A stretch of DNA of 64,000 bases from Isoetes taiwanensis (Eukaryota > Streptophyta > Lycopodiopsida > Isoetales > Isoetaceae), in assembly GCA_021234155.1 (NCBI GenBank), contig JAJEKV010000003.1, positions 9,734,413 through 9,798,412 of the forward strand. The letters are read 5' to 3'. Positions 1 to 12,770 of this stretch are shown one piece after another (within the stretch, counting starts at the first letter, position 1; each line of letters begins with the position of its first letter). Below the pieces are notes generated by a model that was given only the letters and a program-made list of their open reading frames with translations, ran no database searches and was not told the DNA's origin. A program made the position numbers and the translations under genes.

Positions 1-1432
1 TTAGGCAAGGATTTGAGGCATGTCCATTGGCGTTAGTATTTGATGAAGATTTAAATAGATGCACTTGCACATGCTACGAATTGCTTAAACACGACCATTT
101 GAATAGGAACTAGTCATGTGTTGACGTTGGCCGAGAGGGAGCATCCATCTTGACTTCTTTATACAATGCTTATGCAAGGAGAACCATGCTTAAAAAAAAA
201 GTACCCAAAAATCTTTGGTGTCTAGAAGAAAGAATTTAATATTGGTTAGAGCCTCTTGAATCGGGTGTGGAAGATGCAACAATTGGAGGGATAACTAGTT
301 AAGTGGAACTTGCAGAGAACAATGTGCGTGAACGGGCGCCGGAATCATGGAAGTAAGTTGAGCAAAGGGAAAGAAAAACTAGAAAGCTACACCTTTTAAT
401 TGCTTACGTAGTAGACTTTAGAAGACCAACTTATGTTGAACCGATTGTTTTGGAGGGCTGATGTATCCTGCTATAAAACTGGTAAGTCAATTTTTGTTGA
501 CCCTATTATGTTCCATGATGGGGGAAGGGAAGAGGTTTCTTTCTTTGTTCTTAAGCCTCTTCTTCGCTCTTGGTTAATCTGTAATCACCGAGGCGGAAGG
601 AGGACTTTCATTTTGTTTATGATTATTGGCCGAGAAAATGTTGTGTTCCTTTCCGTGCGAGACTTGAAAGCAAAGAGACTACGCCTTGTCTCATTGTTTC
701 CTTTGGTGAGGGTAAGAGTTTATATAAAGTTATCTCATTGGTGCAACATGAGTTAGCATTTTTTTATGTGTTCTTCGAAATATGAGTCTTTTTGCAGTTA
801 GGGCTTTTTCAGTTTGTTAATTTCAAAGTGTTTAGTTGAGTTCGTTGTGACCAACGGCCAAGGCATTGTGAATTGCATTGGTGGGCTACTCGTAATAACA
901 AAGCATGTAGCAGAAGAAGACGACTACCCTTCCTATCTTAGGGGTAATCCCCTATCTTGTTGGTGTTCATGGCTGGTTCCATGTTATGCCTAATGAAATA
1001 GTATTCAGCTAATGAAATAGTATTCAGATAAGAGAGCGATAACTTCAACCCTTGAAAGTGAAGTATCTTTGGACAACCGCTGATATCTAGCTACCTCATG
1101 TATTAATATTGGTATTGGTATAATATTACATGTCTAATCCTATGCAATGTTTTCGTTTCCATAATTTGAGCACCTCTAGTTTGTTAGATTTGTGAGGCTA
1201 TGATATACCATCCATCATTAGAGTATTAGATAATGTCGATGTCTACACCCCTACACCACCATCCTTAAGGCCCCGAAGGGGCCAAATTTTTTTTAGTTAA
1301 TACAAACCATTAACACATAACTAACATTATTAACACAAACCATTGCATTTGACACATTTAAATTAAAATCCCCCTTAAACCCCCTTTGGTTTGGGTGCAT
1401 ATTCACACGCGGGATTACGTAGGCAGCGAGAG
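1..1432 (+). repeat. Family X repeat, partial copy X0
   Basis: This stretch is the 3' two thirds of a long dispersed repeat that I call family X. It matches 6190-7600 and 30581-32030 almost base for base, apart from small clustered differences. No protein is supported: a reading frame at 433-756 is shared with the other copies at about 6509-6763 and 30904-31158, but differs in length and frame between them. The copy ends with an A/T-rich tract after a CCCCGAAGGGG palindrome (about 1272-1282), then enters the inverted-repeat core. The left edge is outside the window. Confidence 0.85.
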
Positions 1433-1891
1433 CCTCAAAAAATTTAGAATACATGTACAAAATTAACACCATTAAGTACATTCTCTCAAACCTTATAGTA
1501 TTTTGCAAACCTTAATATACAGTATACAAAAATTTGTACATGCATACCCCACAAACGAGGATTGCTATGTACGGTCCAGATCTTGGAATAAAGGGAAAAT
1601 ATGCCCATCCGACAGCTCTCGTTGCCTGAAGTAACCCCCCGTGTGAATATGCACCCAAACCAAAGGGGGTTTAAGGGGGTTACGCGGGGTTACGTAGGGC
1701 AACGAGAGCTGTCGGATGGGCATATTTTCCCTTTATTCCAAGATCTGGACCGTACATAGCAATCCTCGTTTGTGGGGTATGCATGTACAAATTTTTGTAT
1801 ACTGTATATTAAGGTTTGCAAAATACTATAAGGTTTGAGAGAATGTACTTAATGGTGTTAATTTTGTACATGTATTCTAAATTTTTTGAGG
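1433..1891. repeat. Perfect 194-bp inverted repeat (foldback core of X0)
   Basis: Positions 1433-1626 are the exact reverse complement of 1698-1891, with a 71-bp spacer. The arms hold the core of family X, including a stretch that encodes the last codons of a Harbinger-type transposase (see 44347-45768). The spacer contains a second, inverted copy of the GGTTTGGGTGCATATTCAC motif seen at about 1387-1407. Identical arms mean a very recent rearrangement, gene conversion, or an assembly artefact. Confidence 0.85.
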
Positions 1892-2644
1892 AGCATTATA
1901 ACTGGGGGTTTTTTTTGTGATTTTATACGCTTTTTGGCATGGTTTTCATATGATTTCATGGGCGTATTCACGTGGACGTACTAAACGGTATTTCTAGAGT
2001 GCACCCATTTGTTAGCCATCTTATATAATAATGTTATTCAGTAAGTGTTGGACCCAGCCCTAATTTGGGCGGCCCAAATTTGATAAGTCAACGGAGGAGA
2101 TGATGCCACGTCAGTTTCTTTGAGAACTTGGTTTTTTTTGGCTAGGGTTCGCGGAGGCGGCTCAGATCAGATGCTTCGAGCAGATACTTGGCTCTATGTG
2201 GTGATCGCCAAGATGTTTTTGGCCAAGTTTACTTCCGGATTCTTGATTATATACAGAAAAATTCTTGGCCATGTGATTTCCAAGTCTAACAGGGAATGCC
2301 TACATGGCGAATTTTTCCTAAGCCTATTAGGTTTCCTGGGCTGGCGGGTAGGATTAGGAATGGATGACAGCAAAAAATACCTGCCGGATTTGCATATGAC
2401 GGCCTGTTGGAGACGTCAACTCCATACCAACATAAAAATGAGGTAACACGTCAGTTTGATGCTAAAATCTGGAAGCTTATTCATTCTTGGTCTGTAGATA
2501 GAAATTTCGGCGGCGATTTGTGAGCGATGGCGATCGAGGCATTTAGGGTGATCCAATGACTTGGCTATGGCGTGCTATGGTTAAGATGACCGGGGTTTCT
2601 TCCGGCTGGGTTGCTATGACCCGAGCCAAGTCCGGCTATGGCTT

Positions 2645-3131
2645 TTGCAACCGAAGTTTTGTGCAATGAGTTTTGTCGCCTCTGTAGAGATGCATCGAAC
2701 GCATGCATTTGGAGATGAGAAAAGGATCCATGCCCATTATATTCACATTGCACTAGAGTTTCTTCGGCATCACCTATCCGCTGTTCCTTTTTGGAGTCGT
2801 TGCTTCACAAAGGGCCATAAACTAGAGTGGCTTGAAGAAGCTCGAAGCGATAGATAGTTTCCGGTTGGCATCATGACAGATTTTAGGTTGGTTTTAAATT
2901 AAGCTTTTATGTGTTTTCATATAATTTGGATGCTTTGAACCATGACAAGAATGTGGTTCAATGTAGCTAATCTACATGCGGATTAATATTCTACTTATTA
3001 TTTTTTGTTAGCCTCATGTGCATGGCTTTGCTTTTCTTTGCGCAGCTTCCGATTTGAGAACCATCTTTGGAAGCAACGTCGAGTTGTGCGAGAGATGCAC
3101 AAAATACATGCCACGATATCACAGGTCCGAT
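2645..3131 (+). pseudogene. Possible captured gene fragments inside the Helitron
   Basis: Two coding-like patches lie here. The first (about 2689-2857) reads from a Met through a helical-looking stretch rich in H, F, W and R to a TAG. The second follows an intron-like GCGCAG at about 3041-3046 and reads FENHLWKQRRVVREMHK before a CACAG|GT-like junction near 3120-3128. The two are in different frames. Helitrons often capture exons, which makes this plausible, but I do not recognise the protein and chance ORFs are not excluded. Confidence 0.25.
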
Positions 3132-5068
3132 AAAATTTTTTTTTTTTTTTTCTTTCTTTAAGAATGGCCAGTCTCGTTATGCTCAATTCTTATTTCAGTT
3201 CAACATCTCTTATATTCTACTATATGCTCAATCTAGCCTATAAATCCTTGGTCGCGGGGGTAGTTATAGTGCCTCTGTTAAGATGCATGTCCTTTGACAA
3301 CCTCCTGCAACACTCTTTATTCTTAGTGCTTCTTACGGAGATTTAATCATTGCCTAAGCAATTGAATCAACTGGAGTAAATGCCACATCTAATATGTATG
3401 ATTCCTCTATCTGCTTTATAAGTTTTTGCATTAGTTTTCTTTCCTTTACAAAATTTGTGGTGTACAAATTGTAGATGCAGATACTTGGCCTCTTATACTA
3501 ATTGCACATTATATATGTTGTGCTAAATTGGACATGCATCATGTTTATTTACATTTGTAAAATTGTAATGCAACAGTTAATTCAGTAGAGGTATAGTTGC
3601 ATTGTGCAAGGAACGCTTTGTCCAAACCAATAAGTATGCGAGAAATTCTATTGTGTAGGACATTTGGAAAATGAAACAACAAACTGTAGTGGATATGGCT
3701 ACTGATTGTGGAGCTTTTCTTGATCAAAGTCAAAGCCCGAATATTACTTAGACTAACAAAATTTTAGCAAATTAACATCCCTCCAATTTTCGCATGGTCA
3801 AAGGTGAGATTTTTTTTTATTGCATGAGTTGCATTGTGTGTTCACCTTATTTTCCTCTATTAAAATTTCCAATTGTGCAATTGCGTGGTGCGAACCTGGA
3901 ATGTATCAATCTGATCAAGAGCATTTTGCAGATGCAATCAAGCTCACGATGGATCTTTGCAAGTGCAAAGGTAGGGACTGGAAACTATTATAAATCAATG
4001 CTACTTGCTCAAAGTCTTGACTCAGTAAGCCATTTTCTGAGATCCAACCAGCAAAGATTCTACTGGTGATAGAAGATGTCTCCAAGGGGTGTGCTCTTTA
4101 GAGAATAGCCAAGAATGCCCGCACGTGGGAGGTAAATTGAGATATAATCTGCTTCTCTAAAGTCTACAAAGGATGATGGTTATACAAGCAAGTTAAGCCA
4201 TAGACATAAATTCCTCAGTTACAAAAAAAGGCAACATGTGCAGCAACATCACATCCATTCAATTATAAACCACCAGCAAACCCATACCAGCAAGCTAGGT
4301 CTCCAGATATTTTCCTCATGGTTATTAAGTTCTTAAGTAATATCAAGAGAAGTTAATTTTTCGTCTACCTTTAAAGTCATTGCTACTGAATACTGAGATT
4401 GTACAATCACAAGATAAAAATAAAATAACACTACCTTACAAAGGTCGTGACTTCTATAATTAACCTTTGGTGTATAGTAGAGAAAATTCATTTCATTTGC
4501 TTAGCCGACCTACCATTAAATCATCACTGCATCATTTAATCGCAACCAGCCAGCAAACCAATGGCTAATGGCAACACAATGCATATAAAAAGAAGATGAT
4601 TCACACATCGTTCGTAGTTAACATAAGGTAGAGGCTGCACCTTCTTCAGAAGCTTGCGACATAGGTTGCACCTTCTTAGGAAGCTTGCATTTCACGTGTT
4701 ATATAAGTTCTTTAATATTCTGTCTTATTATAACGCGAATAGTTCAAAACAAAGCTTTGTTTCCTAGAGATATTACACTAGGCCCACACTATCCACTAAG
4801 CCCATCTTTCATCTTTTGCAATGTTTTTTATTTAATTGGCAAAAGGCGTACCCACAAGTTTCATGTTTTATTTGCACACACAATTAATGAAGTCCAAGTA
4901 TTTCAAATTGTAGCTTTAATCGAAGGTTACAAGTACTTGCATTCTACAAGTTCCTAAAATGATCTAGGGGCCCAGAAGTTACTCTACAAGTTTTGAAAAT
5001 GATCCAAGGGCCCAGAAGTTACTTTAACAAATGCACAAGTTTCTAACATTTACATGTTTCCAAATTAC

Positions 5069-5096
5069 GCCCAGCAACGCTGGGCACCATTACTAG
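5069..5096 (+). other. Helitron 3' terminus: hairpin plus CTAG
   Basis: GCCCAGC (5069-5075), loop AAC, GCTGGGC (5079-5085) form a perfect 7-bp stem. It is followed by ACCATTA and the terminal CTAG at 5093-5096. This is the rolling-circle termination signal typical of plant Helitrons. Confidence 0.92.
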
Positions 5097-7530
5097 TTGA
5101 TTTTAAAGAAGAGGAGAAATCGTGTGGTTGTGGGGCTTTTATTGTTAATATTAGGTTTGTCAAATATTAGGTTTGTGGTTTTCGAATAAGTTTGTGGTTA
5201 ATATTAGGGTTCCGAATTTGGCATGTGGCATATCTGGCCGCAGGCATGGGCTGTTGGCGGTTATGGCAGTGCATCGCTGGTTAGTATAATCTGCACAAGA
5301 GCTTCTTCCAGGCCTGGGCCACCAACATTTAGATCCGGCAGAAGATTTTTGAACCAAGCCCTTTCCAGCATCATCCTGGCAAACCCACTTGGGAATCAAG
5401 GGGGAAGAATGCCCTAAGCTGGAAACTTCCAACATTGCGATTTTGGGGGTGGATCAAAAAGGACTGTTGGTTTGACTAGCGGGTAGGAAGCGCAGAACGG
5501 AAAAAAATGAACGGGTTTGAAGAGGTATGGCGTGGGAAGGCATATGCAGAGTTTGGATAAACTAAACTCATTGTTTCTGTCTCTGACCCTTTACTTTTTC
5601 CTGCCCTAAAGCACTACCAAAGGCGAGTCTTCTTCGCCAGAGCTGGAGTTCAGAGTACCTCTTTTTTTATTCATCTCTGTATCTCTGTATGCCATACACT
5701 TCATTTCTATGGTAATTCGGAATTACCTTATGGCGTTGAATTTGATGCTTGTAGCTGGCTTTTGGATTCCATTTATTTTCTCGTATCTGTGATGAATTGC
5801 TGCTGGTAGAATTTCTTTTGATCAGAGTAGGCTCAGATTTAAACGTAAAAGCTTTTGCTTGACAAAAAACATGCGAGCAGAATAATGGGTTGTGTTCCTT
5901 CGAGAGAAAGCAGAAACAAAGCCCAAGCATTCAGAGATACAGGTAGGCTGTGGACATGCAATTGTGAAAGATGGAATGCATGAATTTCTGGATTGTTCTG
6001 GATTTATTTGATGTTTTGCAGCCTATGGACCTGAGGGTCTGTGATTGGCCAGAGAAATACATTACATTACATTTCCAATATATGTATAGTTGAGGCATTG
6101 TAACATTGAACCAGCTATTCTAAGGCATAGCCTACATATGTTGGTGTTTTTCCCATTTGAAGCATTGTCTGCATTGGAGGAAATCCCTTTAGGCAAGGAT
6201 TTGAGGCATGTCCAGTGACGTTAGTATTTGATGAAGATTTAAATAGATGCACTTGCACATGCTACCTGAATTGCTTAAACACAGCCATTTGAATAGGAAC
6301 TAGTCATGTGTTGACGTTGACAGAGGGAGCATCCATCTTCAGCTTCTTTATACAATGCTTATGCAAGGAGAACCATGCCTTAAAAAAAGTACCCAAAAAT
6401 GCTGGTGTCTAGAAGAAAGAATTTAATATTGGTTAGAGCCTCTTGAATCAGGTGTGGAAGCTGCAGCAATTGGAGGGATAACTAGTTAAGTGGGAACTGC
6501 AGAGAACAATGTGCAGAACGGCGGCCGGAATCATGGAAGTAAGTTCAGAGCAAAGGGAAAGAAAAACTAGAAAGCTACACCTTTTAATTGCTTCTGTAGT
6601 AGACTTTAGAAGACCAACTTATGTTGAACCGTTGTTTTGGAGGGCTGATGTATCCTGCTATAAAACTGGTAAGTCAATTTTTGTTGACCCTATTATGTTC
6701 CATGATGGGGGAAGGGAAGAGGTTTCTTTCTTTGTTCTTAAGCCTCTTACTGCTCTTGGTTAACTGTAATCACTGAGGCGGAAGGAGGACGCTCGCTGTT
6801 TATGATTATTGGCCGAGAAAATGTTGTGTTCCTTTCCGTGCGAGACTTGAAAGCAAGAGACTCTGCCTTGTCTCATTGTTTCCTTTGGTGAGGGTAAGAG
6901 TTTATATAAAGTTATCTCATTGGTGCAACATGAGTTAGCATTTTTTTATGTGTTCTCCGAAATATGAGTCTTTTTGCAGTTAGGGCTTTTTCAGTTTGTT
7001 AATTTCAAAGTGTTTAGTTGAGTTCGTTGTGACCAACGCCAAGGCATTGTGAATTGCATTGGTGGGCTACTCGTAATAACAAAGCATGTAGCAGAAGAAG
7101 ACGACTACCCTTCCTATCTTAGGGGTAATCCCCTATCTTGTTGGTGTTCATGGCTGGTTCCATGTTATGCCTAATGAAATAGTATTCAGCTAATGAAATA
7201 GTATTCAGATAAGAGAGCGATAATTTCAACCCTTGAAAGTGAAGTATCTTTGGACAACCGCTGATATCTAGCTACCTCATGTATTAATATTGGTATTGGT
7301 ATAATATTACATGTCTAATCCTATGCAATGTTTTCGTTTCCATAATTTGAGCACCGCTAGTTTGTTAGATTTGTGAGACTATGATATACCATCCATCATT
7401 AGAGTATTAGATAATGTCGATGTCTACACCCCTACACCACCATCCTTAAGGCCCCGAAGGGGCCAAATTTTTTTTTAGTTAATACAAACCATTAACACAT
7501 AACTAACATTGCATTTGACACATTTAAATT

Positions 7531-7851
7531 AAAATCCCCCTTAAACCCCCTTTGGTTTGGGTGCATATTCACACGCGGGGTTACGTAGGGCAGCGAGAGC
7601 CTCTAAAAATTTAGAATACATGTACAAAATTAACACCATTAAGTACATTCTCTCAAACCTTATAGTATTTTGCAAACCTTAATATACAGTATACAAAAAT
7701 TTGTACATGCATACCCCACAAACGAGGATTGCTATGTACGGTCCAGATCTTGGAATAAAGGGAAAATATGCCCATCCGACAGCTCTCGTTGCCCGAAGTA
7801 ACCCCCCGTGTGAATATGCACCCAAACCAAAGGGGGTTTAAGGGGGATTTT
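7531..7851. mobile_element. MITE-like core of family X with long terminal inverted repeats
   Basis: The left end AAAATCCCCCTTAAACCCCC, through GGTTTGGGTGCATATTCAC to about 7600, is repeated in inverted form at the right end (about 7780-7851). This gives terminal inverted repeats of about 70 bp with a few mismatches. The interior, read on the minus strand, contains a 17-codon tail ending in RT-stop that aligns with the C-terminus of the transposase at 44347-45768, followed by the same 3' untranslated sequence. This is the expected structure of a MITE made by internal deletion of a transposase-bearing parent. Confidence 0.7.
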
Positions 7852-10800
7852 ACCAACTTCCTCCATTCATGACACATGTGCTTTGTATTTTATCCCTCTT
7901 TAGATTAACTAATTCCAAAGGTTTTTTTACGGGACTGGCCAGTTAGCCTCTCGGTAACAGGAGATCCCATCGATCCCACTTAACCCTTGGAACTCAGGAA
8001 ATTGATACATGCATACTTAGGTAAAGAATATAATCTTTATACAGGCTCTAAGGTCCCAAAAACTATACTTGCCATTGCTCAGCAAAAACCCCACACAACA
8101 ACCAAAGTTTTTTAAATAATGATAGCTTCAAGCCGATACATAATAATAATGGTAACAATAGTCAAGTATATTGTATAGCAATCCACACAATTCTACTCTC
8201 GGCTTTCCGAAGCTTGGCTACTTTCCGGAGCATCTCGCACCTCTGCTTACACCATCAACCACGGGGTTAGTCACACGGACTAAGTGGGGATCGGGAAATC
8301 TAGGACATCTCTAGCATCAATCACCACAAAGCATTAACCTAGAGCAATAACTTAGCCTTACCGTAGCCTCGGCCCTGCAATCACATTACTAGTCCAACAA
8401 GCATAACCACAACGCATAATTATATCAAGCATGACCATTGCAACTTAATTCCAAAATTCAAGACCACATGTATAATAACCAAGCATTCATAGCATCAACA
8501 TTGCAACCAATATTCCTCTGGGTCAACATTGCAACCAATATTCCTCTGGGTCTGAGCAAGGTCAACTCGGCTGATCAGGCCAGTGACATAGAGGCGGGGT
8601 AACCACGTGTGTACACACCCATCCACGTTGCGTCCAGCATTGGAGGACCACTTAACTGTGCATGACGTTGTACCATACAGTACCAACGCCCGATGTTCAA
8701 ATAATACCATTTACATAGCACTGTGCAAAAACCGTGAGTCTAGACCATCGCACCTAGACTCCGGCCCCAGAGGTCTATATCAAAGAATTACATCATAAAT
8801 AATTACTTACAATTCTCCATCCTTATGCCCATGCCTTAACAAGCTCACATCAAGTAAATTCCATAATACACACTTCATATAGCAAGAGAAAGCCCAACCA
8901 TGACTCAATAATTATAATAACCTCAATAATGCAATATGCAGCTATCACCATTAAATAAAAGATAAACGTCTACATCTTTCTAAGATTCATTAACAACAAG
9001 ATTAGGCCTAGTAATGCCAAAATAAATGTGCATTTGGTCATGGGTTCAAACCTTGCCAATGTATGTTTATCTTTGGGAGTTGGTTACTGGGGTTATACGA
9101 TGATGATCCCCGACGTGGTAGAACTTAAAAGCCTATACGTGTCCTCCACTTTGGCTGCCACAAGGCAGTGGGATAAGCTAGCTAGTTTGTACAAGATTAG
9201 TCTAGTATGGCGTTGTTTTTGACTACGAGAATTGTTGCATCCATAAGAACACACAAAGCGGAACTGAAAAGTAATAGGAATTTTGCACTCTCTCTTAAAA
9301 GCCTATACGTGTCCTCCACTTTGGCTGCCGCAAGGCAGTGGGATAAGCTAGCTAGTCTGTACAAGATTAGTCTAGTATGGAGTTGTTTTTGACTACCAGA
9401 ATTGTTGCATCCATAAGAACACACAAAGCGGTTGCACTCTCTCTCATTTTTTGACTTTTAGAAAGAGGTTGACCATGTGTATGACCAAGTCACGTGGAAA
9501 TTTGTGCTTCAATGAGATGGTGATGGCATGGTAAAGGAAGTTTTGACTAGAAAAAATCTTCTAGGCCAATTTTGACTTGAGAGATGAAATGTAGGCATGG
9601 AACTTGGGGTCTCATGGGTAAGCAAAGTTTTTTAAATAATGATAGCTTCACGATACATAATAATAATGGTAACAATAGTCAAGTATATTGTATAGCAATC
9701 CACACAATTCTACTCTAGCCTTTCCGAAGCTTGGCTACTTTCCGGAGCATCTCGCACCTCTGCTTACACCATCAACCACGGGGTTAGTCACACGGACTAA
9801 GTGGGGATCGGGAAATCTAGGACATCTCTAGCATCAATCACCACAAAGCATTAACCTAGAGCAATAACTTAGCTTTACCGTAGCCTCGCCCCTGCAATCA
9901 CATTACTAGTCCAACAAGCATAACCACAATGCATAATTATATCAAGCATGATAATTGCAATTTAATTCCAAAATTCAAGACCACATGTATAATAACCAAG
10001 CATTCATAGCACCAACATTGCAACCAATATTCCTCTGGGTCTGAGCAAGATCAACTCGGCTAATCAGGCCAGTGACATAGAGGCGGGGTAACCACGTGTG
10101 TACACACCCATCCACGCTGCGTCCAGCATTGGAGGACCACTTAACTGTGCATGACGTTGTACCATACGGTACCAACGCCCGATGTTCAAATAATACCATT
10201 TACATAGCACTGTGCAAAAACCGTGAGTCTAGACCATCGCACCTAGACTCCGGGCCCAGAGGTCTATATCAAAGAATTACATCATAAATAATTACTTACA
10301 ATTCTCCATCCTTATGCCCATGCCTTAACAAGCTCACATCAAGTAAATTCCATAATACACATTTCATATAGCAAGAGAAAGCCCAACCATGACTCAATAA
10401 TTATAATAACCTCAATAATGCAATATGCAGCTATCACCATTAAATAAAAGATAAACGTCTACATCTTTCCAAGATTCACTAACAACAAGATTACTATCTA
10501 TATTTAAGACTTTAATAATGTTTAATCTATAGCATTCAACTATCGTTATGCTTCCATTACCAACTTCCTCCATTCATAACACATGTGCTTTGTATTTTAT
10601 CCCTCTTTAGATTAACTAATTCCAAAGGTTTCTTTATGGGACTGGCCAGTTAGCCTCTCGGTAACTGGAGATCCCATCGATCCCTACCGTTGGTGCTGCT
10701 TAACCCTTGGAACTCAGGAAATTGATACATGCATACTTAGGTAAAGAATTTAATCTTTATACAGGCTCTAAGGTCCCAAAAACTATACTTGCCATTGCTC

Positions 10801-12770
10801 AGCAAAAACCCCACACAACAACCAAAGTTTTTTAAATAATGATAGCTTCAAGCCGATACATAATAATAATGGTAACAATAGTCAAGTATATTGTATAGCA
10901 ATCCACACAATTATACTCTCGCCTTCCCGAAGCTTGGCTACTTTCCGGAGAATCTCGCACCTCTGCTTACAACATCAACCACGTGGTTAGTCACACGGAC
11001 TAAGAGTCCAACAAGCATAACCACAACGCATAATTATATCAAGCATGACCATTGCAACTTAATTCCAAAATTCAAGACCACATGTATAATAACCAAGCAT
11101 TCATAGCACCAACATTGCAACCAATATTCCTCTGGGTCTGAGCAAGATCAACTCGGCTAATCAGGCCAGTGACATAGAGGCGGGGTAACCACGTGTGTAC
11201 ACACCCATCCACGCTGCGTCCAGCATTGGAGGACCACTTAACTGTGCATGACGTTGTACCATACGGTACCAACGCCCGATGTTCAAATAATACCATTTAC
11301 ATAGCACTGTGCAAAAACCGTGAGTCTAGACCATCGCACCTAGACTCCAGGCCCAGAGGTCTATATCAAAGAATTACATCATAAATAATTACTTACAATT
11401 CTCCACCCTTATGCCCATGCCTTAACAAGCTCACATCAAGTAAATTCCATAATACACACTTCATATAGCAAGAGAAAGCCCAACCATGACTCAATAATTA
11501 TAATAACCTCAATAATGCAATATGCAGCTATCACCATTAAATAAAAGATAAACGTCTACATCTTTCCAAGATTCACTAACAACAAGATTACTATCTATAT
11601 TTAAGACTTTAATAATGTTTAATCTATAGCATTCAACTATCGTTATGCTTCCATTACCAACTTCCTCCATTCATGACACATGTGCTTTGTATTTTATCCC
11701 TCTTTAGATTAACTAATTCCAAAGGTTTTTTTACGGGACTGGCCAGTTAGCCTCTCGGTAACTGGAGATCCCATCGATCCCACTTAACCCTTGGAACTCA
11801 GGAAATTGATACATACATGCATACTTAGGTAAAGAATATAATCTTTATACAGGCTCTAAGGTCCCAAAAACTATACTTGCCATTGCTCAGCTAAAACCCC
11901 ACACAACAACCAAAGTTTTTTAAATAATGGTAACAATAGTCAAGTATATTGTATAACAATCCACACAATTCTACTCTCGGCTTTCCGAAGCTTGGCTACG
12001 TTTCAGAGCATCTCGCACCTCTGCTTACACCATCAACCACGGGGGGTGTCACACGGACTAAGTGGGGATCGGGAAATCTAGGACATATCTAGCATCAATC
12101 ACCACAAAGCATTAACCTAGAGCAATAACTTAGCTTTACCATAGCCTCGCCTCTGCAATCACATTACTAGTCCAACAAGCATAACCACAATGCATAATTA
12201 TATCAAGCATGATAATTGCAACTTAATTCCAAAATTCAAGACCACATGTATAATAACCAAGCATTCATAGCATCAACATTGCAACCAATATTCCTCTGGG
12301 TCTGAGCAAGGTCAACTCGGCTGATCAGGCCAGTGACATAGAGGCGGGGTAACCACGTGTGTACACACCCATCCACGCTGCGTCCAGCATTGGAGGACCA
12401 CTTAACTGTGCATGACGTTGTACCATACAGTACCAACGCCCGATGTTCAAATAATACCATTTACATAGCACTGTGCAAAAACCGTGAGTCTAGACCATCG
12501 CACCTAGACTCCGGCCCCAGAGGTCTATATCAAAGAATTACATCATAAATAATTACTTATAATTCTCCATCCTTTTGCCCATGCCTTAACAAGCTCACAT
12601 CAAGTAAATTCCATAATACACACTTCATATAGCAAGAGAAAGCCCAACCATGAATCAATAATTATAATAACCTCAATAATGCAATATGCAGCTATCACCA
12701 TTAAATAAAAGATAAACGTCTACATCTTTCCAAGATTCACTAACAACAAGATTACTATCTTACCTTATTT
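7852..12770. repeat. Tandem array of four ~1.1-kb units
   Basis: Four units begin at about 7852 (ACCAACTTCCTCC), 9623 (5'-truncated), 10558 and 11655, and end near 9006, 10550, 11645 and 12770. They share long near-identical blocks, for example those around CCTCTGGGTCTGAGC, ACACACCCATCCACG and ATACTTAGGTAAAG. Unit 3 lacks about 130 bp present in the others; unit 1 has a 27-bp internal duplication at 8497-8550; a 600-bp unrelated insert follows unit 1. Short ORFs recur in each unit on both strands, but they change length with indels and are not supported as genes. The array directly precedes the chromovirus LTR and could be part of an unusually long LTR. Confidence 0.8.
9124..9431 (+). repeat. 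138-bp direct duplication between array units
   Basis: Positions 9124-9261 and 9294-9431 are near-identical direct repeats (CTTAAAAGCCTATACGTG to ACACAAAGCGG), separated by 32 bp. They lie in the 9007-9622 insert between tandem units 1 and 2. Just upstream, GGGTTCAAACC at about 9042 resembles a polymerase III B box, so the insert may begin with a decayed SINE. No gene is visible. Confidence 0.7.

Larger units (their letters stand above)
2019..5096 (+). mobile_element. Non-autonomous Helitron, 3.08 kb
   Basis: The left end is TCTTATATAATAATG directly after an A. The right end is a hairpin followed 11 nt later by CTAG and a host T. The empty site is present in the window at 29501/29502 in repeat X3, which proves insertion between A and T without target duplication. 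These are the diagnostic features of Helitrons. No Rep/helicase ORF is visible, so it is non-autonomous. Several short exon-like pieces inside may be captured gene fragments. Confidence 0.92.
1892..7851 (+). mobile_element. Family X repeat, copy X1, split by a Helitron
   Basis: The element starts near GCATTATAACTGGGGG (1892-1908), is interrupted at 2019-5096 by a Helitron, and resumes at 5097. Copy X3 at 29375-32255 shows the uninterrupted order: its 29501/29502 junction is exactly the A|T empty site of the Helitron. The body (5097-7440) has no supported gene. The element ends in a MITE-like core (7531-7851) and then abuts the 8-12.8 kb tandem array. Parts of its start and end also occur inside the Harbinger element at 42895-43035 and 43960-44347, so X is probably non-autonomous and depends on that transposase. 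Confidence 0.75.

Noticed and set aside
6509-6763. 84-residue frame shared by family X copies (also 30904-31158)
   Set aside because: X0 has a different start and end at this place, so the frame is not maintained; conservation follows DNA identity of recent copies.
9028-9060. tRNA gene or SINE at GGGTTCAAACC
   Set aside because: Only a B-box-like word is present; no A box or cloverleaf was found upstream at the right spacing.
8495-12548. Small ORFs (61-74 residues) repeated in every tandem unit on both strands
   Set aside because: They are repeated because the DNA is repeated. They overlap on opposite strands, change length with small indels, and have no recognisable motif.
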